64,000 bases of DNA from Bombyx mori. Lineage: Eukaryota > Arthropoda > Insecta > Lepidoptera > Bombycidae. The DNA lies in contig NC_085107.1 in the NCBI RefSeq assembly GCF_030269925.1, forward strand, positions 18,664,001-18,728,000. The letters run 5' to 3'. The first letter of the stretch is position 1. Every line of letters starts with the position of its first letter. Below the pieces are notes generated by a model, which saw only the letters and a list, made by a program, of their open reading frames with translations, searched no databases and had not been told where the DNA came from. The position numbers were made by a program, and so were the translations under genes. Shown here one piece after another: positions 35,356 to 45,458 of the stretch.

Positions 35356-35464
35356 CTAGCTGTACCCGTCCGCTGGGCATTTAAAATTAACATTATTATT
35401 TCTCACCCCCACAAAGATTCTCATCATTAACGCCCCCGCAACTATATTTATATATTAGTATAGA
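35356..35464 (-). mobile_element. Minimal Helitron relic (109 bp)
   Basis: On the minus strand it starts TCTATACTAATATATAAA and ends with GCGGACGGGTACAG followed by CTAG and T. Both ends have the expected Helitron form with nearly all interior lost. Confidence 0.65.
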
Positions 35465-36664
35465 TACGATACAATTTTGGCTCATTAACAATAACATTAT
35501 TTTATGTGCAGGTAATTTACAAAATTTCAGTAACTTGTCTCCTAACATTGAAGCGAAACCAGCAGAGTACCAATTCGACCCGTTTGAAGAGCTGTCTCTG
35601 TTCTTGAATCTGTAAATAAACACTTCGATGCAATGAATCTTCGACTTTAGGAGAGCATTGTATAGTTTTTTTTTAATATTAAATTATTAAAAGCATTTTT
35701 CTTATTATTTCTCCTTAACGATAGGAATATACTGAATAAAATTATTGTTTGATCTGTAGTTTTTTTAATTTCATTTCCTAATATTCTACATTAAATGTTT
35801 TATAGTTATTTGTATGTATGTTCGATTGCTCTTACTTTGTGTGCACGCTTGTCGGATTTCTTTGAACTTTGATGCAGTTGAATGATTCTGGTAAAGTATT
35901 AGCGACGATAGGTGACGCAAGAATTGAACTAAGTAATGGACTTTTTAAATATTATTTATATAAGATTGTGATAGCATTATTTACATTTGATTTCAGACAT
36001 TATGGATAACTTTCCTATGATACAGAGTTTCTTAAGAGAAGAAAATTACATTAATGACCACATTTGCGCATTTTTACGAGAACTCTACAAGCTTGTTTTT
36101 AACATAGATCTTACGAAAAGCTAAGGTTGGTTCATTTAGGAAAGATCTGCTTGAGATATTTACTTATTTACTTCGTTCTTATTGCTTCTTTATTTTAATA
36201 GTTCATTTATTTATTTTAGGCTTTGAAATTTTTGAAGAATTTTCTTTTTTGTTGGATGTTGGTGACGCCATAAGTGACAAGCGCAATGATCCCGTACCAA
36301 AAGTATAGAACACAGATATATAAAACAATAACGTAAAAAAATGAAATAAAAAATTGTATTTATCACTATTTGCACGGAGCAAATTTAGTGCTTAAGCGGT
36401 TTATGTGACGTTATGTTTAATCAGTGTTCGTGTAATTGAATTTTGAGCTTTAATTTGTAACAGTAAGGTCTGTAATGGAGGGGGGTGCAATAATAGAGGT
36501 TGGCACTCACTGAAACGGTCGCAGGTCGGAGATCGTTTCTCAGCCGAGGCCGCGACCTCGAGCCTCAGCTGAACCGTTCTTTTCAATTGCTTTAGGTGAC
36601 TGGAAGAACTTAACTATCCCGTATCGTATTATTGACAGAAATTACACATTTAAGCAGTCACCTT
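35465..36664. other. No gene seen
   Basis: AT-rich with a slightly GC-richer patch at 36470-36590. No supported feature. Confidence 0.3.
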
Positions 36665-37035
36665 GAAGTCATCCTGGCCTAAAGGATAAGACGTCCGGTG
36701 CATTCGTATTCTAGCGATCCACCGGTGTTCGAATCCCGAAGGCGAGTACCAATTTTTCTAATGAAATACGTACTTAAGAAATCTTCACGATTGACTTCCA
36801 CGGTGAAAGGAATAACATCGTGTAATAAAGATCAAACCCGCAAAATTATAATTTGTGTAATCACTGGTGCCCATAGACATCTACAACGTAAATGCGCCAC
36901 CCACCTTGAGATATAAGTTCTAAGGTCTTTAGTATAGTTACAACGGCTGCCCCACCCTTCAAACCGAAACGCATTACTGCTTCACGGCAGAAATAGGCAC
37001 CTACCCGCACGGACTCACAAGAGGTCCTACCACCA
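36665..37035. mobile_element. Bm1: Bm1 SINE with tRNA-derived head and inverted 3' half
   Basis: 36670-36750 reads as a tRNA-like head on the plus strand: GGCCTAAAGGATAAGACG (A box region) and GGTGTTCGAATCCC (B box and T-arm). This is followed by the Bm1 middle up to ATCACTGG at 36865. The rest (36867-37035) is Bm1 body in the opposite orientation, ending CCTACCACCAGTG, and it lacks the poly(A) end. The head resembles a tRNA-Arg but does not fold into a full functional tRNA by eye, so I call it SINE and not a tRNA gene. Confidence 0.75.
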
Positions 37036-37484
37036 GTGAATCGCTTCATAAGAGTTTATTTAGCCTTTTATCCATCCATCGTTTCTTCTTCTTTTTGCTC
37101 TTAGCTCACATTGCGTGAAGGATTTTTTCCGTTTCTTCTTTCGATCTTTCTTTTATTTTATCTATCAAAAGGCCATATTTTCGTCCTTTATAAATTCGTG
37201 TTCGGTAGTCAGAATGTCCGACTATTCAAAGAACACAACATTAGGATATTCGTATTTTAATAAAATTAATTCAAACTGCCTCAGTTCAGATAGAAAGACT
37301 GGTGAGAACAAAGTATAATATTCATGATATTTGCGTTATCATCTATCTATATATTAATTTTCTATATATCATGTGTAAGAGTTCTTTTTCTTGATCTCAT
37401 AATCTGATGCTCATAAAGTTAAAAGACCCTAGTTAGTAATAATCTAACAATAATAGTATAATAGTAAGTTAGGTTAACTATCGT
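37036..37484. other. No gene seen
   Basis: The short frame at 37115-37318 has no features. AT-rich spacer. Confidence 0.3.
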
Positions 37485-37690
37485 ATTGAACCGCTGAGTT
37501 TCTCACCGGATCTTCTCAGTGGGTCGCGATTCCGATGCGGTGGTAGGTTTTGCGAAGCACTGCTCTTGCTAGGGTGAGTGTTAGCACATTCTCACAGGTT
37601 GAGCCCCGTGAGCTCACCTACTAGTCACAGCATAGCTGGAATTGCCCTTTACGCTAACAGGGAATAAATAGCGAAAAAAAAAAAAAAAAC
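37485..37690 (+). mobile_element. 3' UTR fragment of the jockey LINE with poly(A) tail
   Basis: Homologous to 49990-50194. It has the hairpin block (37491-37523), GCACTGCTCTTGCTAGGGTG, a GAGCCCCGTGAGCTCACCTACTA-like stretch, and an A16 tail at about 37675-37690. It is a severely 5'-truncated insertion. Confidence 0.88.
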
Positions 37691-38624
37691 CTTCTGATAT
37701 TCATTTACGTAAAATACTATAAAAAATATACGATACAAGTTTTTTCGGATCGCATATGATAGATTTTAGAATTTTGTTGGCTTGATTTAATGCTTACACA
37801 ATGCTCCTTACGATAGAGGAGTGGAACGCACATTGAAGTGGTTGACGTTTATTGTTTATCATTAGACAGATACAGAGACCTTACCTACTCTAAAGTCTAG
37901 ATTTGATTACGGGACCGTAGAAATTAGACTCACTATGTATTTTAAGTAGGGATCGAGTTATACCAAAGTAAGGAAATCAATTTAAGTATACTATTAATTA
38001 AACATTGAGCTCTTTCGTCTAAGTTTAATTAAGAATTTGTAATTTAAAATAGATTAGTAAACAGGTAAATACACGTGTAAAATTCAAAAGTTTCCTAATT
38101 TCGATATTTAGCATAATATGTTTAATAATCATTCCCTAGCATAGTTAACTTTAACAATATAAAAATTTGTTACATAGAATGTTAAGAAAACTTCAGATCA
38201 ATGAAGGTAAAATGAATCGAAACGCTTTATGAAGTAGAAATTTATTACATTAGGAAAGTATTACATATAAATTTGAATTAAATATTAAAAATAATTTAAT
38301 CTAACTAAAAGCACACAGTATATAAAGTTCCTATATAATTGTATAAAGAAAAGTTATCCCACTTCTAGAAAAAAGAAATGGATTAACAAATAAAATAATC
38401 TTTAGCCAAAAAAAAAAGAAAGGGAAGAGAAATGGGAAAACAAAATTAGATTAGAGTAGATTGTTCAGCGAATGCTGTGCGAAATAGATATTTTGAACAG
38501 CGCTGATTTTAAGTCACGAATTACTGATATAAATAAAGAAGAAAGAATAAAGAAAGTATATGATGGTAAAGAAAAAACAATCGAGCAAGGTTAGACAAAA
38601 AGCTAATTGGAAACTATTTATTTA
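37691..38624. other. No gene seen
   Basis: AT-rich sequence, no recognisable structure. Confidence 0.3.
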
Positions 38625-38745
38625 TTACATTTCATGTAAAATTTACACTGGCGGACTTAATGCCTAAGGCATTATCTACCAGTCAACCAAAGGTAGTGCA
38701 GACTAAATAGTGGTAGGTGCCATGAAATATATATTAAATTACAAT
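38625..38745 (-). mobile_element. Candidate CR1-type LINE 3' end
   Basis: On the minus strand it contains ATAATGCCTTAGGCATTAAG and TCCGCCAGTGTAAATTT. I recall these as the typical 3' terminal block of lepidopteran CR1/Zenon-like LINEs. Only the tail is present. The family call is from memory. Confidence 0.45.
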
Positions 38746-39651
38746 TTATATATATTTCCAATGAGATATACATACATAAATACATACATATAATAGTTTA
38801 TACAGCATTAAAAGGTATTAAGTACAGAATTATTAAAATAATAAAACACTAGATATCGTTCTAAATTTAGAGAACACGAGTATGAGACGTTTATACATAC
38901 GTTTGCGCATTGTGTGTCTGTATATATGCTTCGAATATATTATACATAACTCTTTAGTGTTCGCTTCGTAAAATATTGCTTTAATTTCTTTCTAAGTTTC
39001 TTTCTTAACAACGCCAATATTCATTTTACATGTTCATATTTATTAACTAAAATACGTAAAAGAACGATCTTCTTGTTTTAAAAACAAACGAACTTTTTAA
39101 TTATTTAACTTAAACATTATTACTTACTTAACAAACATTAACTTAAACATGAGATAACCGATAAATAAGTCACAATAAGTCCTAACAAAATTGTAGATTT
39201 CAGTTTAACACTTTTATAGGTCTTAGCCGAACGCTTTATTAGTAAGCTTATTTGTGCACCGGGCTTTCAGTTTGAAAAAATCAGAGTAGAAATTTTAGCA
39301 ATAAAAGTAAAATCAGGGAATAATAAATTATTTACTTCAACAATACTATATATACTATATATAGCTTTTAGTGCGATGGGAGAGATAGATAGTTCATCTT
39401 ATCATCATTTGAAGTATGTAATCCATTTTTGCAAGTCACTTTTATATAGCAGCGTGTGTCAATTATTCTTTCATCTTCTTTTTGAAATCCGGACTACTAT
39501 GTTATAGATTAGCCCGTTGAACTGTTTTACTATAATCTTTCAATTATGGACACATATTTCGTCTAATTTATTAGTATTAATTTAAAATTGTACTAAGAAA
39601 AAATATAACTGAAAATTTATTTACGGCAAACGATAACGCGTTATTTTTTTT
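38746..39651. other. No gene seen
   Basis: AT-rich sequence, no recognisable structure. Confidence 0.3.
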
Positions 39652-39955
39652 GGAACGAAGTTCCTTATCGCGCGTTGTGAAAGGGGGCTAGACGTAAAAA
39701 ATTCTTACGAAAAGTTGTCACGACACTTTTTAGATCCGTCATTCTGACCAATCAACGTGTAGGCGCTTATCGCGTGACATTGCTCGTATCCGATTGGTCC
39801 GCGTAATGAGTACAGTTTCTCGAGATAGCGTTTCAACAATAGTAATTTAGTTCATAGTATTGTTTTTTTCTTCTTCATAATGCCGTAATTTATTATTATA
39901 ACTTAAAAAAAATATTACAATTCCTTCACTAATTAATCGAAAGGAACTTCGTTCC
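39652..39955. mobile_element. Candidate MITE with near-palindromic ends
   Basis: Starts with GGAACGAAGTTCC (39652-39664) and ends with GGAACTTCGTTCC (39943-39955). Each end is itself nearly self-complementary. The interior has a GC-richer left half with CCAAT-type sites (GACCAATCA and GATTGGTCC). No coding capacity. Confidence 0.55.
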
Positions 39956-41599
39956 ATCCGTGTGTCCCTTGACACCTCTGAAGTTTTTATAATTTAGAAA
40001 TCGTTATTTTTTATCTCAATAAAATACGTAATGTTATTTGGTTTGTAAATGTATTGTATTGTAATTTGTATGTATGTAATGTATTATAGCTTAAGTAAAC
40101 GTTTTTAGAATAATATTGATGTATTAAATACTACTATTTACATCTAAGATTGAATAGAAGACATTTTTGTATTTTTTTTTATATTACCACATTCGTAGTG
40201 TGATTTTTTTGTGATTTTAAAATCTACATAATATTGTCAAGAAATGTAAATGTATTACTTATTTCTACTTTTACTCTTAACATATCTCTTCTCATATCTA
40301 AATATAATAAGAAACTACTTTTTATAATATCTACATTCTCTGTATTCAGCACTTTATACTATTTCAAATTTAGGTAATAATCAAATAGTTATTAAGAATT
40401 TCAGAATATAAAATTGGATGTTAGTCTTAATCTAAATATAAGCTTAATTTATGAAATAATCATAAAAGAGCAAAATAATATTATTCTCGTAGAGTAGAGT
40501 ATTCTCGTATTGCATGCGAGTTTAAAAAGGAGCGAATGATCTTATGGTCTGATGGTACTAATCTAAGGGAACAATGAAGGAACTCCTTTGTGATTATTTG
40601 ATAATCAACTCTATGATTTACATAAAGCATTATAAGTACTTTTTGAGTCTTTTTCTCGTCTTACACTTTACTATCTTTAAATATATCTGAAATCATTTAG
40701 GACCTTCGATTTATTTTATAAAAATATAAATATAGTAATTTTTAGTTTTCACTGTCTTTTTATGTCGCATCTTAGAGATAGGTCATATGGTACATAATAG
40801 TACATACATTATGGTAAACATGTTTTCCCGTACACTGAATTTTAACGGGTTTTATAACAAAAATCTAGGAGCTAAGGTGCATTCCATATGCGTTTTCTTT
40901 ATTTAGGTTTTTTACAGGATAATTGTAGTTATTCACCTATATTAATTGTGATGGAATGTTTTTCATTTGGAATACCGAATTCGCTTGAATAGAGAGTAAT
41001 AAATGATGTATTAAACTTTCAATGTCTCCGAGAAGCAAACGCTCCTATTTAGCATATTTGACATGCACTAAGATTTCAATGTGGTATCTCAAACTCAGAG
41101 ACAAAGTGATTATAATGTATCTATTCCATTTCAGGCAAGCCACGTCTAAAATTACTATTGTTAGGCTATATTTCATTTATGTTCAATTTTGACAGTTGAT
41201 TTTGTGCTTTAGGGCTTATATTGTGTAGCTTAGGTTAACTCTGCCATTGCCGGTCCCAAGCCCGGATGAAAAAAGAGGAGGGAAACATAGACGTATTACC
41301 TAAAGGCCGATTATCATTTTGTTTAAATTTTAATTCAGTTTTACTGATAGTCATGTTTTATATGATAATCGGCCAACTTACAAAATATTCGGAATTGATT
41401 GATTTTTACTTTAAAAACATTAACCATTGTTATTATTCAAAAAAAAAATTTGAATCTGCAAGACATGTTATACGTCTATGTAATTGCTTACTTTTACAAA
41501 TCGTAAATGTATATTTAGCTCTTACGGTTTGTAAAATGTGCTTGTTGTTGTAGGAAGACCGACCGTTTATCTGAGACTGTCTCTCATTCGAACCCGTTT
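39956..41599. other. No confirmed gene; contains nested inverted repeats at 41284-41482
   Basis: Mostly AT-rich. Within 41284-41482, ACATAGACGTAT pairs with ATACGTCTATGT, and inside it GGCCGATTATCAT pairs with ATGATAATCGGCC. The 95-codon frame at 41266-41553 spans this palindrome and is probably accidental. Confidence 0.35.
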
Positions 41600-41608
41600 T
41601 ACTAGTGG

Positions 41609-44356
41609 TTTTTTTTTTTTTTTTTTTTTTTCCCTACCTATGCTGATAGCCTTGAGAGGCTATTTCAGCTTCACCCTGACGTTAGTAGGTGAGCTCGCGG
41701 GGCTCAACCGGAGAGTTGCTAACACTGACCCTAGCAAGAGCAGTGCTTCGCAGAATCTACCACCGGATCGGAAACGCGACCCACTGAGAAGATCCGGCGA
41801 GAAACTCAGTGGGCTGTGTCTATGGGTTAGTTCGCTCGTCGAGCCCTTCGTCGCAAGCGACGGGTTCGACGAGGACGGTGACCGGTGCTTGTGGTGCCTA
41901 AAAGCACCGTTAATGGATCAGGAGGATCCGTAATGACGTGCTTTGGGCGACGTCGACGGTTTTCCATTCGGTCTACTGGGTCGGGTATGTAATTTCCAGC
42001 GGCTACGATGAGAGGGTTCTCATGTCGTGCCGCCTTCTCAAAATGGCGCAGCGATGCCGACTGTAGATACTTACTAAAAGAGTCGAGCTCCAGGTCGTCG
42101 TGGAGATCCACATTCCTAAGGAACCAAGGCGCTCCGACGGCTATCCTGCAGAATCGTGATTGAATAACCTGAAGGGATTTCAAGTTGGTGCGGGCTGCGT
42201 GAGCGAACACTACGCTTGCATACGTCATGACGGGGCGTATACAAGTTTTGTAGAGAGTTACCTTATTACGGAGGGACAGTTTGCTTCGACTACAAAGCAT
42301 TGGATAGAGTCGTCCTAGAATAAACGCGGCGCGGTCGCGTACCGTTTTTATATGGGGACGGAATGTCATCCCTCTGTCGAGGGTGACGCCTAGATATTTG
42401 ACCTTCGAGACCCACGGAATGGGCTGGCCAAAGAGAGTGATGGGACTAACGGCGGAGGTGTTTGCGCGCCTACTACGGAGTGGGATGCTCGAAGTGATGT
42501 TCGGAGGGCGACCCCTTTTGAAGAGCACCGCTGCGCTTTTCGTGGGGTTGATGTCTATTCGCCACTTCCGGAACCACTGTCCCAGGGTGGCTACTGCGAT
42601 CTGGAGTCGCCGATGAAGCAGCGACATCTTCCTACACGAGTAGTAGATAGCCGTGTCATCGGCGAAGAGCGCTAGATGGGTCTCCGGAGACCGGGGTATA
42701 TCATTGATATACAAACTAAATAATAACGGGGAGAGCGCGGAGCCTTGCGGGACTCCGGCGGTCAGTTGACGGGGACGAGAACGAGTTCCCTCTACTCGAT
42801 ATCGAAACGAACGGTTCGACAAGAAGTCTCGTATGATGAGCACGAGTCTGTCTGGCACTCCCATGTTGTACAGTTTGTAAATTAAACCGTTGTGCCAGAC
42901 TTTGTCGAACGCCTTCGCGATGTCGAAGAAGAGGGCGCCGGTCGGGATTTGTTTACGCCTATTTAGCCCTATCAGAATGTGCTCCGTGAGGCGGTGCACT
43001 TGTTGTACGCACGAGTGTTTTGAGCGGAATCCGAACTGTTCGTCTATGAGAATTTTGTTCGCGGTAACAAAATCCCAGAGGCGTTTTCTAAGGAGACGTT
43101 CGTAAATTTTTCCTATCGTCGAGAGGAGACTAATCGGACGGTAACTAGAAGTTTCGTTTCTCGGTTTGCCCGGCTTATGTATACCGATAACGTCCGCTTC
43201 TTTCCACACCGCGGGAAAGATGCAGTGCGTCATAGCGGCATTTAAAATTGTAGCCAACATTGCTATCAGTTGGACTGGCAAAAATTTTAGCGCGCGGTTG
43301 TGGATGCCGTCGGAGCCTGGTGCCTTCCTAGGTTGGAGGTTGTGGATCGCGTCTCTAACTTCGTCAGCGGTAATGGGGGGTAACGCGTCCGAGGGCGGCA
43401 GGGAAGCTCTGCGCTCGACCTCCCTGTCGACTAACTCGGTGTGTTCGGGGTCCGCGTGTTGAGTGCTGGTGGTGCACTGCTCTTGCAGTGCATCGGCCAG
43501 CAGCTCAGCCTTGTCATCGTCATCGAATGCCGGTGGTTGGCCTGAAGGGCGTAAGAGGGGAGGCATAGTAGCGGTAGTTTCGGATTTGAGAGTCCTAGCT
43601 AGTCGCCAGTATGCTTGGTGGGAGGGCGCGAGTTGTTCTAAATAACTATTCCAATTATCGTTACGCGCGTCGCTTAAGCGAGAGTGGACTTCGCGTTGTA
43701 GACGACGCATCTGAATCCGGTTTGAATGCGTGGGAAGACGATCGTAGGCCCGGATTGCCGCGTTCCTAACTCTTAAGAGATTCCTAAGATCGGGGGACAG
43801 TCTGATGCGGTGGAAGCTGTCCTCCACATCGACTTCATTAGAAGATCTAATGATCGCGGAAGAGATGTGATCGGTAATGATGTTTATGGATTCGACGGTG
43901 TCCTCGGGGGATGGATTCGAATCCGGGCCGTAAGGGAGGATTGGCGGAGCGGCGTCGGCTAGGCACGTGCCCAGCTTATTCCAATCCACCATGGTCCTCG
44001 TAACAGTGACTGGGTTGTGAGGGCGACCGAGCTGCATAACGACAGGTCGGTGGTCTGAGTCGAGCTCTGACATTGCTTCGATGGAACGTAAGCGCAGAGT
44101 TACGTTCCTAAGCAATGCCAGGTCTATAGTGCTCGGACGGAGCGCGATGTTATACGGATAACATGTTGGAGTTGGGGGACCGACTATTTCAAAGGTGAGG
44201 TCGTCTATAAACGCGTCGAGACGCCTACCGTTGACGTTTGTACGATGGCAGTTCCACCTAGTGTGGTGGCAATTTAGATCGCCTGCCAGGATGACAGAGT
44301 CTCCCATGCCGAACAGTGACTCGATGTCACTGCTCAGAAGGGGCTTGTCCGGGGGG
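41609..44356 (-). mobile_element. Young 5'-truncated jockey-clade LINE
   Basis: An antisense copy of the element at 44901-50194, starting within the endonuclease. The poly(A) tail appears as the T-run at 41609-41631. The 9-base target duplication TACTAGTGG flanks it exactly at 41600-41608 and 44357-44365. Protein identity to the intact copy is very high (seven differences counted over 826 residues), so both copies are recent. Confidence 0.95.
41827..44356 (-). CDS. LINE ORF2, 5'-truncated (endonuclease part and reverse transcriptase)
   Basis: Open from the truncation point to the normal stop. The first ATG is at 44307 and gives 826 residues, equal to residues 135-960 of the intact ORF2. It keeps the second half of the AP-endonuclease (GDLNCHHTRWN, SDHRPVV), the whole reverse transcriptase including FADD and GVPQGSALSPLL, and the basic C-terminal tail. 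The first endonuclease motifs (the N and E catalytic residues) and the promoter are gone, so it should not nick DNA. The RT part has no stop or frameshift. Confidence 0.9.
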
Positions 44357-44365
44357 TACTAGTGG

Positions 44366-44727
44366 ATTTGTGGCGGTGCACGTACATACACTGTCTGTTT
44401 CTATCACGAAACAATCGATTGACATGATTTCAAAAATGGAAGAGTGTGTTGTAAAATTTAATTGAGTCTATAGCAACCCTAACGCCTGCCGCGTCGGCAG
44501 CCGCGTCTGATCGCGCGCCGCGACCAATCAGGGGCTCTCGTTGTCGGCTCCGGCGCGACTCAAAGAGTAGCGACCGAGGGGCTTTCCTTTTGGCAAGCCG
44601 CGCGCGCCCCCTTTCGGGCGCCGACAGTTCACCCGATACCACCGAAGCATACACACGAGAATACGTCCGCACCTCACTCGCTGCCATTCCTTTTCGAACT
44701 TGTTTGTGGGACCCTCTGGAGTATGTG
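44366..44727. other. CpG-rich spacer between two inverted LINEs
   Basis: AT-normal to about 44465, then CpG-rich to 44720. It contains a CCAAT box (GACCAATCAG, 44521-44530) and many CpG. A minus-strand frame (44430-44753) is Arg/Ser-rich without motifs. It could be a promoter or a transposon 5' end; I cannot decide. Confidence 0.35.
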
Positions 44728-44900
44728 GTGTGGTTACTGGAGCCCATAGACATCTACAACGTAAATTCGTCACCCACCTTGAGATATAAGTTCAAAGGTA
44801 TATTGATGTATAGTTACAACGGCTACCCCACCCTTCAAACCGAAACGCATTACTGCTTCACGGCTGAAATAGGCGGGGTGGTGGTACTTACCCGTGCGGA
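44728..44900 (-). mobile_element. Bm1: Bm1 SINE, part 1, split by a LINE insertion
   Basis: The Bm1 body from TGGTTACTGGAGCCC to ACTTACCCGTGCGGA. The T-rich end is missing. The sequence resumes after the LINE at 50195, so the LINE landed inside this SINE. Confidence 0.93.
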
Positions 44901-45458
44901 TTCTCGCTCACGACTCGGTCGTGCGCGGACGTGCTTTCCGATCCGTGGCCCGCTTGCGAGCCGCGTCTCTGAACTCACAGTTGTGCTCGACAGTGTAGTG
45001 ACCGTGAATACATCGTGCGTACAATTCGGTAGTGCGGACGTGCCGATCCGTTGGTCGCTTGCGATCTGCGTATCGAGGTCCATTTTGTGCGCTAAAGTTT
45101 TGTAACCGCGAACCCACCCTTACCAACTGCCTTTTTCAAGGCAACCAATCGCTACGTTCAGCTTCCTGTGGCACTCACAGGCTAGCGATTTCCTAACCCT
45201 TCCCAAAAACAACAGTCTTTTTCAAGACTAGACCCCCGCTCGCGATTCTGCCTGCTGTAGCACTATACAGCCCGAGCGGGTTCCTTTCCTTTTCCCCGCC
45301 GATTGCCGTTTTCACGGCATAGGCATTCCCCCCCCCTGCTCCTTGCTGTCCTGCAGCACAGGGGGGTTACAAATCCTATCCTATCCGGGGCCTCGCCTTT
45401 CGGCGAGTTCAACAAAAGTCCCGGGGCCGCCCCCCCCGGGCAAGAAGCAAGAAGAAAC
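44901..45458 (+). promoter_or_regulatory. LINE 5' UTR: internal promoter and four tandem RNA-structure modules
   Basis: GGACGTG at 44927-44933 (+27 to +33 from the first base of the element) matches the downstream promoter element used by jockey-type LINEs. It recurs at 45036-45042 in a partial duplicate of about 109 bases. Then four modules begin with 6-bp stems closing a TTTC loop: 45128-45143 (TGCCTT/AAGGCA), 45214-45229 (AGTCTT/AAGACT), 45304-45319 (TGCCGT/ACGGCA) and 45392-45407 (CTCGCC/GGCGAG). Modules 1-3 continue with a second nested hairpin; module 4 continues with a simple GC stem before the ORF1 ATG. Confidence 0.8.

Noticed and set aside
36670..36750. tRNA-Arg gene
   Set aside because: Has A- and B-box sequence but continues into the Bm1 body and does not make complete arms by eye; it is the tRNA-derived head of a SINE.
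41266..41553. 95-residue membrane-like protein
   Set aside because: Spans a nested palindrome in AT-rich DNA, with no promoter, splice or conservation evidence; hydrophobicity is expected from AT-rich composition.
42383..43645. Plus-strand open frames across the minus-strand LINE (for example 43166-43462)
   Set aside because: Antisense shadows of ORF2. The identical frames occur antisense to the intact copy at 48347-48643.
45303..45458. Extended ORF1 start upstream of 45459
   Set aside because: The extension begins with TTG and reads through the structured 5' UTR modules. The ATG at 45459 is the first in frame.
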